64,000 bases of DNA from a virus. This document shows, one piece after another, positions 43,371 through 51,512 of the stretch. How positions within the stretch are numbered: the stretch's first letter is position 1; each line of letters starts with the position of its first letter. The DNA lies in IMG/VR virus record IMGVR_UViG_3300027977_000033, positions 1-64,000 of that record; one strand, written 5' to 3'. The translations under genes were made by a program, and so were the position numbers. The notes beneath the pieces are model-generated. The model was given only the letters and a program-made list of their open reading frames with translations. It was not told the origin of the DNA and did not search any database.

Positions 43371-45509
43371 CTAGTACTCCTCACGAGCCAGACTGATCTT
43401 CCAGATTGTAGTACCACGTACAATCTTTCGTTTCAGCCTCTCGTCTGTTGATGAGAGGTTAGCCAACATTCTTCCAAGGGCTCGGGCCCCATGGATAAAC
43501 ATCTTCACGGAGTCGCGGAGACTCGCGTCGTTCTGAAAACCCAACAGCAGTTCCGTCGCCGTGCCCGACCATTCGGTTTCGTCTGGGTGATCCTTGGCAT
43601 ACTGCTTTAGGTATAGGTCCAAGAATTCCGAGAACTCATGGGAGCCGGACGATGATCTGGATTCCTGTAATAGTATCGGATGATGGTAGGATTTCACACC
43701 GTACCGTTCCGATCCTTTTGTTTCCTGCGGAGCATTCCAGCTTACCAGCCATGCGGCGAAGTGGGGGATCTCTTTGTTGAGAGTAGCCCCCAAATCCGCA
43801 TGACTTGGGAACTCGATGCCGTGATCTTTAAACTTAAACAAGCTGATCTTGTCGAGGATACTACCATCGGTGTGGGGAATCGCCTGAATGGATTCTGGAT
43901 CGTCGTTGAGCGTATCGATGATTCTCCCCATCCAATCCACGGTCTGCGCATCGTGGAACTTCCTGTGATACGCATGGCGAGTATTCGCTACACCCTTCTT
44001 GATCATCTGGCTGAACCGCTTGTGGGACTCCAGCGAGTTGGCGGAGGACGAGTCGTCGACGTTCCATACGGCTACTTCGAACAGCTCGGCGTTGAACGAC
44101 GAACCATTGACGAGGTAATCCGATGCGTCGCTACCTCCCCCCATGAGGCTGGCGACAATGCGGGAACCGAAGAGAGTTTTACCTTTCCCGACAGGTCCCG
44201 CTATAAAGACCGCTTGTCCGGGTACGAGACGACCTTCAAGGGCAGAGCAGTAGAATCTCTTGAGCCACGCCATCAGGTAGATGAGGGAGTCATGCGGGTC
44301 TAGAGCCCTGTCTAGGAAGTTGGCTATCCATGGAAAGTTCTCTCCCCAAGCGTGGTTACCCTCCGCCGGCTGTACAAGCCGTAGGCGAGAGATGTTGAGC
44401 ACCCTACGCCCATTCTGGATCAGGACCTCTCTTGGGTCATAAAGACACGGTACAGGGGCATCTATGATGCGAGAATCGCGTATACGGCGCATTGCCTCAT
44501 CCGCTTGGGATAGAGTACCCCGTAGATCGGGGGCTCCGGATAGCCCAAAAGAGCCTATGATATCCTGCTTGGCTACCCCAGACTCGGTAGACCTCCACTT
44601 ACCTTCTAGGTCCCGACGCCAGTAATACTTGCCGTCAAACCAGAAACTGGAGATGGCACCACCGTACTGATCCTCTTGGAACTCCCGTACCCAGTTGGAC
44701 CCGAATAGGTCTGCCCAGTTGTAGAAGCTACGCTCCTGCGAGAAGGCAACCATGCCCGTCTCGGTGACGATTGTCGCGGTTGGGTTTGAGTTGGCTGTAG
44801 CTTCGGGGCTCCAGAACGCTGGGCCGCGAGCTCCGACCTCAAACGGTCCCATCCACTTTCCTGGGTAGGTCGCTTGCAGTCTCTCGAATACTTTATCGAG
44901 TGGGATTGCCGCGTCACCTTCGCCACGATATTTGCGGGCTCGCTCTACTGCGATCCCCAAAAGATTATGGATTGCATTAACTTTGATCGGTGTTTCGCTG
45001 AAGGAGATCGCCGGTGGCATCCAGCAGTAATATTGTTCGGGACGATTGATGTTGTCGTCGAGTCCGGGGAAAAGGTTTTTCGCATTGGTTTCTTTTATTA
45101 GTAGCCCGAGAAATTCTTTCATCACCCCAGGGAGCAACGAGATTGGTTCCTCGAACATCCAGATGACGCGGCAGTTCCCGCTGACAGTGCGGTGCGCGAA
45201 CATGGGTTTAAAACCCGTGCGTGTTCTACGTCCTAGCCCGTCGGTGATTTCTTCACGGGTCACGACTGCATCATAGTCGGCGATCAACCCGTGCATCTTC
45301 CACGGAGCATTTGTCTTGTTCACCCGACCGTGAGGATTGATTCCCTCGTAGGCGGAAACGAAGTGACCTTCGGTCGTGCTTAACGACACCCAGTCTTTGA
45401 ATGCATCTTTGCCTTTTGGAAACTCTGGCCAAGTCTTGATCTCCCAAGGTTTGACTGGTGTGATGTTTCCGCTCGATAGGTTAGGGAGTGAGAAAAGAGT
45501 TGTTTTCAT
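43371..45509 (-). CDS. Primase-helicase (SF3-type ATPase)
   Basis: 712 residues; ATG 45509 is coupled by ATGA to the polymerase stop. The first 350 residues could hold a primase-polymerase-like domain (GLIADYDAVV and RPEQYYCWMPPA). The ATPase part has Walker A GPVGKGKT (near residue 443) and a later acidic strand VAVWNVDDSSS, fitting D5/SF3-like phage helicases. Such proteins make primers and open the duplex. It lies between polymerase and arginase-like genes in the replication operon. Confidence 0.72.
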   Translation of the reverse strand: MKTTLFSLPNLSSGNITPVKPWEIKTWPEFPKGKDAFKDWVSLSTTEGHFVSAYEGINPHGRVNKTNAPWKMHGLIADYDAVVTREEITDGLGRRTRTGFKPMFAHRTVSGNCRVIWMFEEPISLLPGVMKEFLGLLIKETNAKNLFPGLDDNINRPEQYYCWMPPAISFSETPIKVNAIHNLLGIAVERARKYRGEGDAAIPLDKVFERLQATYPGKWMGPFEVGARGPAFWSPEATANSNPTATIVTETGMVAFSQERSFYNWADLFGSNWVREFQEDQYGGAISSFWFDGKYYWRRDLEGKWRSTESGVAKQDIIGSFGLSGAPDLRGTLSQADEAMRRIRDSRIIDAPVPCLYDPREVLIQNGRRVLNISRLRLVQPAEGNHAWGENFPWIANFLDRALDPHDSLIYLMAWLKRFYCSALEGRLVPGQAVFIAGPVGKGKTLFGSRIVASLMGGGSDASDYLVNGSSFNAELFEVAVWNVDDSSSANSLESHKRFSQMIKKGVANTRHAYHRKFHDAQTVDWMGRIIDTLNDDPESIQAIPHTDGSILDKISLFKFKDHGIEFPSHADLGATLNKEIPHFAAWLVSWNAPQETKGSERYGVKSYHHPILLQESRSSSGSHEFSEFLDLYLKQYAKDHPDETEWSGTATELLLGFQNDASLRDSVKMFIHGARALGRMLANLSSTDERLKRKIVRGTTIWKISLAREEY

Positions 45510-47269
45510 TTCTCGTAACACTCCGCTTCTTTGGATTCGCTACCAATGGGACAGCCCGGTAGCCATTCTGGTGTGGTACTCATAATGTGTTCTACGTCCT
45601 TACATTTCACGTCCTTATCGACTTCAAGGATAACTTCGTCGTGGACGTGAAACAGAACACGAAGCCCTTGATTTTCGAGGCGCTGGACACATTCTGCGAA
45701 TACATCCCTCGCCGTTGCCTGAACTAGATTCTCACACAGCCGTCCGCCGTAAAGAGGATATTTTGGTCCCCCCAATTCGAGCGAAGCTCTCCAGTCTGGT
45801 TTGCCATGTTTACCCATTTGGGGCGTGACATCCCAATACTTTTGTGCCCGACCCGATGGAAGTTCAACGTGATAGTCTTCGCCTTTGGATTCCCGAAGCC
45901 CTCGCTCCAGCTTGCTCCATAGCTCCACCACTTTGAAATTTTTACGGCGGTAGTCATCTACCAAGTCCCTGCTCCTAGCCTCGGTGATTGTGAGGCCAGC
46001 CATGAGCTTGGCGATGAGAACGAACTTCTTGGAACCGCAACCGTAGCCCAATCCCAAGACCTGTGCTTTGGCTAGGGCATAGAGATCCTTGGATTTCTTG
46101 AAGGTACCCTTCTCACCCTTCCACATCCCCGTCGAGATGGCGAAGGCTTCGTAGATGCCGTAGCCGTTCCTTACAGCCCCAAGGAGAGCCGTATTGCCAG
46201 CGAGCCATGCCAGTACCCTAGGTTCGATCTGGGACAGGTCTGAGATGATGAACTTCTTCCCCGCCCTAGGGATGAGACAAGCCCGTAGGTCTACCCCGAA
46301 GCATGGGTCCCTTGGTAGGTTCTGGAGGTTAAACTTGCTGTCCCCCGACCACCTACCGGTATGGGCACCAAAGTACTTTAGCCCGAAAGGCATAGTCCCG
46401 TCAGGACGCCGGCGACGATGGAGCATGTGCATTTTCTGCAATAGCATGTTGGCCTTACGCCAGTCCCGCATAGCCCCGACCCATGGGAACTTCTCGCCAT
46501 AGGTTTCCTCCCATAGCTGACAGCCAGGATCGTCTTCGGAAGTAGATGGTGGTACCTCGATGCCAGCCTCACGGCAAGCCTTGGCTAGCCCAGTCACGGA
46601 TAGTACGTCGCTGGTGTAGTCCCCGTCGGTCTTCCATGGCATGTGCTCGATTGCCTTGATGCGAATCCAATCGAGGGCGTTCAGCCCCTTGTCGACCATC
46701 TCGGTGTTCACATTGATGCCATGCCACCCAGCCTCGATGGTGTGCTTTGATAAAAATTTTTCCACAGCAGACATGCGATTACCGAAAGTCTCGTAGAGAT
46801 CCAAGCAATGCTGAGCATCCTTCGCTGCGTAGAGCTTAAACTCCGTACCCTGCTCGGTATCCTTGACCTCGTTCCAAGTCTTGCCCTTCATAGCCGAGCG
46901 AGGATCTTTCGACATGTCTACTCCGAGGAGTTGCTTAGAAGCCCCAGCTAAATTGCGAGGAGCGCCCATGTATGCAGATAAGTTGGCGGTGCAGAAGAAT
47001 TCCCTTGGCCTAGCTTTGGTGATCCCCAGCTCGTGTAGACGCTCAACACAAGATCCGTCGAAAGCGTAGTTGTGCGCCACCCAGCGACCCCCCTCGATTT
47101 TGTCCCAAGGGGCCATTTTCGGGGGGCCTACAAAGTCCACCCCCGGCCCCTTGATTGCCACCATATAAATGTCCGCGTTTTGGTGGCGCAGGTAATGCCA
47201 CGTCCCTAGCGTAGTGATAGACGTTTCCTTATCGTAGTACGTTTCAAAATCTATTGCGTATGTGTTCAT
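45506..47269 (-). CDS. Family A DNA polymerase with 3'-5' exonuclease
   Basis: 587 residues; ATG 47269 coupled by ATGA. The N-terminal exonuclease has DFETYYD (Asp7, Glu9). The polymerase domain has motif A SDLSQIEPRVLAWL (near residue 341), motif B with KAQVLGLGYGCGSKKF, and motif C FHVHDEVILEV (near 543). This is the layout of T7/Pol I-type replicative polymerases. It should copy the phage genome with the neighbouring primase-helicase. Confidence 0.92.
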   Translation of the reverse strand: MNTYAIDFETYYDKETSITTLGTWHYLRHQNADIYMVAIKGPGVDFVGPPKMAPWDKIEGGRWVAHNYAFDGSCVERLHELGITKARPREFFCTANLSAYMGAPRNLAGASKQLLGVDMSKDPRSAMKGKTWNEVKDTEQGTEFKLYAAKDAQHCLDLYETFGNRMSAVEKFLSKHTIEAGWHGINVNTEMVDKGLNALDWIRIKAIEHMPWKTDGDYTSDVLSVTGLAKACREAGIEVPPSTSEDDPGCQLWEETYGEKFPWVGAMRDWRKANMLLQKMHMLHRRRRPDGTMPFGLKYFGAHTGRWSGDSKFNLQNLPRDPCFGVDLRACLIPRAGKKFIISDLSQIEPRVLAWLAGNTALLGAVRNGYGIYEAFAISTGMWKGEKGTFKKSKDLYALAKAQVLGLGYGCGSKKFVLIAKLMAGLTITEARSRDLVDDYRRKNFKVVELWSKLERGLRESKGEDYHVELPSGRAQKYWDVTPQMGKHGKPDWRASLELGGPKYPLYGGRLCENLVQATARDVFAECVQRLENQGLRVLFHVHDEVILEVDKDVKCKDVEHIMSTTPEWLPGCPIGSESKEAECYEK

Positions 47270-47556
47270 TTTATTTTGATGATCGTAATATGATCTTCTC
47301 CAATGATCGCTTTTGTCATCACCTGTTCTATGAAGACCATGACTCCCAGACAAGCAGAAAGACCTTTCGTGTCTTCCCTGTCTGCTTTCTCTATTACTTT
47401 CCCTATCGCAACATGCGCCTTCACAAAATTGTCGATGCTCTCGATCGGGCCAAATTGCTGAACAATCTGCTTTGTGGCCTGAGCGGTCTCCTCGAGATTT
47501 GGGTCAGGGATTACTATGAGTTCTTTGGAGAGTTGGTCTGCTGATTTGTGGTACAT
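47266..47556 (-). CDS. Hypothetical protein (96 aa)
   Basis: 96 residues, mixed helical (LSKELIVIPDPNLEETAQAT, then VKAHVAIGKVIEKADREDTK). Its stop overlaps the polymerase start. Ends GEDHITIIKIK. No known family; possibly a polymerase accessory by position only. Confidence 0.52.
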   Translation of the reverse strand: MYHKSADQLSKELIVIPDPNLEETAQATKQIVQQFGPIESIDNFVKAHVAIGKVIEKADREDTKGLSACLGVMVFIEQVMTKAIIGEDHITIIKIK

Positions 47557-47687
47557 AAAATTTTGCCCGATTCATCTGTTCCGTCGTCGGGACCGCTACG
47601 GTAAAAGGTTGCCCCCTACTGATAGGGCTATGACTCCAGGGGGCACCGCAGATGATACGGCCACAATGAAGAGACATAACCCAAGTT
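47557..47687. other. Short gap with possible 34-aa hydrophobic frame
   Basis: On the minus strand a TTG-started frame (47596-47700) would give a hydrophobic 34-residue peptide (KLGLCLFIVAVSSAVPPGVI). There is no clear ribosome site, so I do not call it a gene. Otherwise nothing is seen here. Confidence 0.25.
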
Positions 47688-47846
47688 TTATTTCTGCCAA
47701 AAAGTATTGCCTTGAGACACGTGCCTCAATTCTTCTTCCTGCTTGATCTGTCGTATCCAACTATTTCTTTCAGCCTTTGTCCCTATGACGTAGCCGACGA
47801 TTAAACCAATAGCTGTCGAACCTAGACCAACCAAGATAAAAAGCAT
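47688..47846 (-). CDS. Small membrane protein (52 aa)
   Basis: 52 residues starting MLFILVGLGSTAIGLIVGYV, one membrane span, then a charged helix (KAERNSWIRQIKQEEE). The start follows the upstream stop directly (TAGTATG). A single-span anchored helix of unknown role. Confidence 0.6.
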   Translation of the reverse strand: MLFILVGLGSTAIGLIVGYVIGTKAERNSWIRQIKQEEELRHVSQGNTFWQK

Positions 47847-47847
47847 A

Positions 47848-48108
47848 CTAGTCCAGCGTTACGATGGCTGGGCCACCATCGAGAGAAGTTGCGATTTCGC
47901 TTTCGGCTGGCTTCTCGACAATCGTACCGCCAAGTTTTTTGTTGGCGTCTTCCATGCCGAGTTCGAGAGCCTTCTGGACGTACGGCAACAAGAACATTGC
48001 CGCGGACTTCTCTTCGTTACAAACGTTTTCGTCTTGGGACATGCGGATCTCAAAATCCATTCCCTTTCCCTCTTTGTCATACTTGCATTGAATCATTACT
48101 GATGTCAT
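47848..48108 (-). CDS. Hypothetical protein (86 aa)
   Basis: 86 residues; begins with MTSVMIQCKYDKEGKGMDFE and a helical centre (FLLPYVQKALELGMEDANKK). Coupled by ATGA to the upstream gene. Function unknown. Confidence 0.55.
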   Translation of the reverse strand: MTSVMIQCKYDKEGKGMDFEIRMSQDENVCNEEKSAAMFLLPYVQKALELGMEDANKKLGGTIVEKPAESEIATSLDGGPAIVTLD

Positions 48109-48383
48109 TTGTTATTACCTTTCTTTTGTTTTACTGACTCCTTCAACCATTTTTCAAAATGTTTTTTATCCACGCCCTGCATACAGTGCAGAGCATAGAA
48201 CCCCATGATAACTGCCATCATGGTATGATCTTTTGATTTATTCAGATACTCTTGATCTGGATACATGAAGGTTACCGATTTGTCGGCGTTAAACCGCAAA
48301 CCTGTCTCCTCCTGCGAGTCAATCGGCAAGACGTATAATCTCCCGCGTACGAGTAACTTTAATGTTTTAATTAGTTCCTTCAT
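48105..48383 (-). CDS. Hypothetical protein (92 aa)
   Basis: 92 residues. Basic start (MKELIKTLKLLVRGRLYVLP), a central hydrophobic helix (HTMMAVIMGFYALHCMQG) and a Lys-rich end. Could associate with membrane or DNA; no family known. Confidence 0.55.
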   Translation of the reverse strand: MKELIKTLKLLVRGRLYVLPIDSQEETGLRFNADKSVTFMYPDQEYLNKSKDHTMMAVIMGFYALHCMQGVDKKHFEKWLKESVKQKKGNNK

Positions 48384-48661
48384 TTTTTTCTCTCCTTCTT
48401 TTTGGTTTTTGATGTTGGGCTTGGATTTTTTATTTGTCCAGCCTTTTCTTCTGCTGCCTGTCTTCGCTTCCTAGCGTGTTTTACTTCATTGCCGATAATG
48501 CCTCGGAAGCCGTCCCCGTAGTGCATACCTCGACGCTTGAAGAACTCATTCATACCTTTGTTAAATTTGGCTATCTCCACCATAGATAGTTCTCTGCTGT
48601 GACCAGATACACCCATTCTTACGCTTTCACGTTTTTGAGAGGGCCCAAAGTCTTCGCTCAT
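48380..48661 (-). CDS. Basic protein with disordered tail (93 aa)
   Basis: ATG 48661 overlaps the upstream stop (ATGA). Contains SRELSMVEIAKFNKGMNEFF and a basic, Lys-rich tail ending TSKTKKKERKK. Likely nucleic-acid-associated by charge. No known family. Confidence 0.52.
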   Translation of the reverse strand: MSEDFGPSQKRESVRMGVSGHSRELSMVEIAKFNKGMNEFFKRRGMHYGDGFRGIIGNEVKHARKRRQAAEEKAGQIKNPSPTSKTKKKERKK

Positions 48662-49002
48662 TGAACCTTTCCTCTCTTCATCTTGAACAGTAAGAATGCA
48701 CAACGAACCAAGGCCCTTTCCATGTGGGCCAACCTATCCTCCCCGAAAGCATCCGGATTGGGTCGATTGCCGTCGAGTTGCATAAGTGCTTGACATATAT
48801 GGGAAATTGCGCGGTCTGCGTTATAACGGATACTATCCTGATAGTACCATTGCCCAAAGGAGCTTTTGTTTGATCCAGTCTCCATTATTTTGCAGACTGT
48901 TGTAGAAGCCTCGCTTGCAACCTCGAGAATGCTTGGGGCGAGAGCCTCTACTGCTTCCCCCTTATCGTTGGTATAAGTAAAAGCTTCATTGTTTTTCTTC
49001 AT
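48658..49002 (-). CDS. Hypothetical helical protein (114 aa)
   Basis: 114 residues. The end (SIRYNADRAISHICQALMQL, then EDRLAHMERALVRCAFLLF) has a faint likeness to DUF5664-type nucleotide-pyrophosphohydrolase-like helices, with His in similar spots, but the catalytic E-rich helices are not clear. I leave function open. Its start lies within the next gene's end. Confidence 0.5.
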   Translation of the reverse strand: MKKNNEAFTYTNDKGEAVEALAPSILEVASEASTTVCKIMETGSNKSSFGQWYYQDSIRYNADRAISHICQALMQLDGNRPNPDAFGEDRLAHMERALVRCAFLLFKMKRGKVQ

Positions 49003-49171
49003 TTTGCTTTTCTTTCGCGATTGATTTTGCTATTAACTTTGCCGCGTCAATTTGGCAGATCGCTGCTCGAATTGTGTGACAACCGCCGGCAGGCGCTTCG
49101 TCTCGAAGCTTTGCCATAATTTTTCTACCCCGCTCTAGCATGTCGATTAACCACTCTATGTCGTGTCTCAT
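48986..49171 (-). CDS. Small helical protein (61 aa)
   Basis: 61 residues; DIEWLIDMLERGRKIMAKLR and later AAICQIDAAKLIAKSIAKEK are two helices joined by a Gly/Cys turn. Overlaps its downstream neighbour by 17 bases. Unknown function. Confidence 0.52.
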   Translation of the reverse strand: MRHDIEWLIDMLERGRKIMAKLRDEAPAGGCHTIRAAICQIDAAKLIAKSIAKEKQNEEKQ

Positions 49172-49800
49172 TTATCTTCCTCCCTTTTGTTAATATCGTA
49201 ATAGAACGAATCAGTGTCCTCTGTGATCCACCTATCGGATTGGTTTTCCACAGACGGCAACTCGGTGTCTACACGAAATTGTTTTAAGTTTTCTGGCAAC
49301 TTCTTCGTCACCCAATTAGAATCCCGCCAGAAGATTCGGTTGTTAGGCATACACAGCAAGTACCCATCATCTGCAGCAAAGACGTGCCCACACTTGTAAT
49401 CGGAAGGCTCATCGCTGTAGGGGTTATGAAACCAGTCTACGGTAAACATGTAGGTGCCCCACACTTTGGTTCCATCCCTCAATACGATCTGGGCTCGGTG
49501 ATACCCTAGGAAACTATACTCGCTGACGGTCACGTTCTCCGAGAAGCAGTCCCACAATTGCTTGTAGTTGAAAGGTATATCGTTGGTAGGTTTATCCAGA
49601 TAAATTTCCGATAGCGGAACGCGGGATCGCACCATTCCAGTATCGGTCATAACGTGAAATGTTAGTATAGTTCCGGGGTAAGATTGCAGTGCAAAGACGT
49701 ATACATTGTACAATTCATCTCGGTCGGCTTCATCTTTTGTGAAGAAAGACTTTCTTACTTTGGCTTTAAAGCTTGGGATATTTTCGTTTAGAGTTGCCAT
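49168..49800 (-). CDS. Conserved phage protein (210 aa)
   Basis: I choose ATG 49800, where a conserved-looking chain begins (MATLNENIPSFKAKVRKSFF). The body is rich in aromatic residues: LTFHVMTDTGMVRSRVPLSE, GTYMFTVDWFHNPY, YKCGHVFAADDGYLLCMPNN. I have seen proteins like this in replication regions of other aquatic phages, without known function. It is compact and probably an all-beta domain. Confidence 0.62.
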   Translation of the reverse strand: MATLNENIPSFKAKVRKSFFTKDEADRDELYNVYVFALQSYPGTILTFHVMTDTGMVRSRVPLSEIYLDKPTNDIPFNYKQLWDCFSENVTVSEYSFLGYHRAQIVLRDGTKVWGTYMFTVDWFHNPYSDEPSDYKCGHVFAADDGYLLCMPNNRIFWRDSNWVTKKLPENLKQFRVDTELPSVENQSDRWITEDTDSFYYDINKREEDK

Positions 49801-49801
49801 A

Positions 49802-50101
49802 TTAGGATACCATTTCCTCAACCGGAACATCTTCCTCAATTTCGGCCCAAGCAGGAGGCTCTATTTCTCGGAAGCGTTCTTGATTAAATCCTCGTTCTGG
49901 GTGGGGCGGGTGGTTTGAGGCTGGGTTAAGAAGTCCTTCTAAGTATATAACGACTTCTCCCGCTTCACCTTTCCAGTTCACCCCAATTCCCACGTCTCTG
50001 ACTTGATAAACCTGATCTTTTACTGGTAAGAATTGGTAGAAACTTACGACCTCTTTGGGAAAGTTGTCGTCCGTACAAATAACTTTTGAACCCCGTCTCA
50101 T
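49802..50101 (-). CDS. Hypothetical protein (99 aa)
   Basis: 99 residues with an AAGGAG site before ATG. Start MRRGSKVICTDDNFPKEVVS then FLPVKDQVYQVRDVGIGVNW looks like a small beta barrel; acidic end (AWAEIEEDVPVEEM). Start overlaps the upstream stop (TAATG). Unknown function. Confidence 0.55.
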   Translation of the reverse strand: MRRGSKVICTDDNFPKEVVSFYQFLPVKDQVYQVRDVGIGVNWKGEAGEVVIYLEGLLNPASNHPPHPERGFNQERFREIEPPAWAEIEEDVPVEEMVS

Positions 50102-50250
50102 TACAGCTCCTTAATTCTTTTATAAATCCAAACGAGTAAACCGACTCCGCAAGCTACTAGGGATACACCCCAGCCGATTATGATTAGTAAAAGACAACAT
50201 TTAGTAAAGATGTCGCTTAGCCAAAAAATAATATCAAACAGTTGTGACAT
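50101..50250 (-). CDS. Small two-span membrane protein (49 aa)
   Basis: 49 residues: MSQLFDIIFWLSDIFTKCCL then LLIIIGWGVSLVACGVGLLV, with a basic end (YKRIKEL). Two adjacent spans. It overlaps the DUF4406 gene and the next downstream gene by a few bases, which supports it. Function unknown. Confidence 0.58.
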   Translation of the reverse strand: MSQLFDIIFWLSDIFTKCCLLLIIIGWGVSLVACGVGLLVWIYKRIKEL

Positions 50251-50536
50251 TACCAAACTCCTTTATTCCGCATTCTTTCGCCACCATCGCCTCCAGTATT
50301 GATCCCGCACTTCCGGCCCAGCCCGGAAGAAAATAGATATGGTCGGCTCGCAAAAGCATTTGCAGATCATGACGCATGTATTGAGGGCGGGGAAGATCTT
50401 GTCTCCCATCAAAGTTTTCCGCTGGATTTAATACGGTGTGGCCCAGCGCCCGCAGGACCGCGGCCTTCTCGTTAAAAGAGTCGAAGTTGTGGTTGTGGTA
50501 GCCCGTCATCGGGCCGGATAGATAGATGGTTTTCAT
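50234..50536 (-). CDS. DUF4406 / deoxyribosyltransferase-like protein
   Basis: 100 residues. MKTIYLSGPMTGYHNHNFDS, then LRALGHTVLNPAE and YMRHDLQMLLRADHIYFLPG, ending LEAMVAKECGI, match DUF4406, related to nucleoside 2-deoxyribosyltransferases. The family is linked to nucleotide metabolism; a specific substrate cannot be given. ATGA overlap with the upstream gene. Confidence 0.78.
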   Translation of the reverse strand: MKTIYLSGPMTGYHNHNFDSFNEKAAVLRALGHTVLNPAENFDGRQDLPRPQYMRHDLQMLLRADHIYFLPGWAGSAGSILEAMVAKECGIKEFGNVTTV

Positions 50537-50709
50537 GTTACTTTGGTTTCCTCCTTTATTTGCGCCATCACTGATTCAATGTTCAAGTCTTCAGTTGCAA
50601 AGGTAATGACTTTTGCTATCCCGCTTTCTGGATCCACCCCCGTAATGCGGTAGGTGTACCAGCGAAAAGACAGTCGAAGCCACAGTAAATAAATAAGATG
50701 ATCGAACAT
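50533..50709 (-). CDS. Small hypothetical protein (58 aa)
   Basis: 58 residues: MFDHLIYLLWLRLSFRWYTY, then RITGVDPESGIAKVITFA. The hydrophobic N-terminus may be a short membrane segment. ATGA overlap downstream. No ribosome site is seen, and a terminator hairpin sits just upstream, so it may have its own promoter. Confidence 0.48.
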   Translation of the reverse strand: MFDHLIYLLWLRLSFRWYTYRITGVDPESGIAKVITFATEDLNIESVMAQIKEETKVT

Positions 50710-50718
50710 AAAATGAAA

Positions 50719-50748
50719 GGCACCACCACCGGTTAAGATGATGGTGCC
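50719..50748 (-). terminator. Terminator-like hairpin
   Basis: GGCACCACCA (50719-50728) and TGATGGTGCC (50739-50748) form a 10-bp stem with one mismatch. On the minus strand the stem is followed by TTTCATTTT, which is T-rich. It lies downstream of the 248-aa gene (50759-51505). Confidence 0.6.
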
Positions 50749-50758
50749 CCTCGAATGA

Positions 50759-51505
50759 TTAACCGAAGATTGCCTTCAGTTGTTCTGCCGCCTCGGGGGA
50801 ATGTTTGCCCCCAATCTTTAGTTGGGGCACGAAGTACGAACCCGAAGGGCTAGTACGAATCTTGCTGGTCAGCTCATAGTAGGCTGTGTGGAGGCCGGAC
50901 TTCAGGAACAATTGACTGTCCGTGAAGACCTGCTTTCCGGCAGAGCGGTAAGCGCTTTTCGCCATCAAGTACTGAGCCAGTCCAAACTGCTTGTCTCCCA
51001 CGGGGAACGGGAACAAGGGATTATCCTTCTCCGGTGCCTCGATCGCTACAATGCTTTGGAGTGCTTCTGTGTACTTGTCGGCATCCACTTCCGCCTCTGG
51101 ATCATTCATCAAAGCCCCTCCTGCCGCCCGCACGTCCGCGAGTCGGTTAAAGGTCTTTGCGATTTGATCTGAACCGTACACCACATCCTGAATATAGATT
51201 TTCTGGATGCGGAGGAAGGTGATTTTCGCCGGCTTCTTGCCGTCTCCGATCACCACCTCACGGTTGTAAACGAATGCTCCAGGCTGGAACGTGTTAGACA
51301 GTTCGCCTGTTTTAGCCACGAGGTTGAGCCGAGGGACGGTAAAGTCCTTCGCCGAGAACTCTCCCTCGACTTGGCCAGCCAATGTGTTAACGGCTAGCGA
51401 AGCCATGGGCGCTTCGATAATCGCTCCTTCTTCTTTTGGTTCGTCTACTGCGGGGTTTGATGCTTTGGTTGTTTTTGCGTTGGTAGGCGCGAATGATGTT
51501 TTCAT
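50759..51505 (-). CDS. Possible ssDNA-binding protein (248 aa)
   Basis: 248 residues. A Pro/Lys/Glu-rich N-terminus is followed by a mixed beta region: FTVPRLNLVAKTGELSNTFQ, FVYNREVVIGDGKKPAKITF, and YYELTSKIRTSPSGSYFVPQ. The layout resembles phage single-stranded DNA-binding proteins placed next to an exonuclease, as here. I cannot see a definitive OB-fold signature. Probable recombination/replication factor. Confidence 0.5.
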   Translation of the reverse strand: MKTSFAPTNAKTTKASNPAVDEPKEEGAIIEAPMASLAVNTLAGQVEGEFSAKDFTVPRLNLVAKTGELSNTFQPGAFVYNREVVIGDGKKPAKITFLRIQKIYIQDVVYGSDQIAKTFNRLADVRAAGGALMNDPEAEVDADKYTEALQSIVAIEAPEKDNPLFPFPVGDKQFGLAQYLMAKSAYRSAGKQVFTDSQLFLKSGLHTAYYELTSKIRTSPSGSYFVPQLKIGGKHSPEAAEQLKAIFG

Positions 51506-51512
51506 ATTTTGT

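Noticed and set aside
47596-47700. 34-residue hydrophobic frame with TTG start
   Set aside because: Looks like a signal peptide, but start and ribosome site are poor, and it is very short.
48658-49002. MazZ/DUF5664-type dATP pyrophosphohydrolase, hinting at Z-DNA synthesis
   Set aside because: Only faint helix similarity; no PurZ or DatZ gene is seen in the window.
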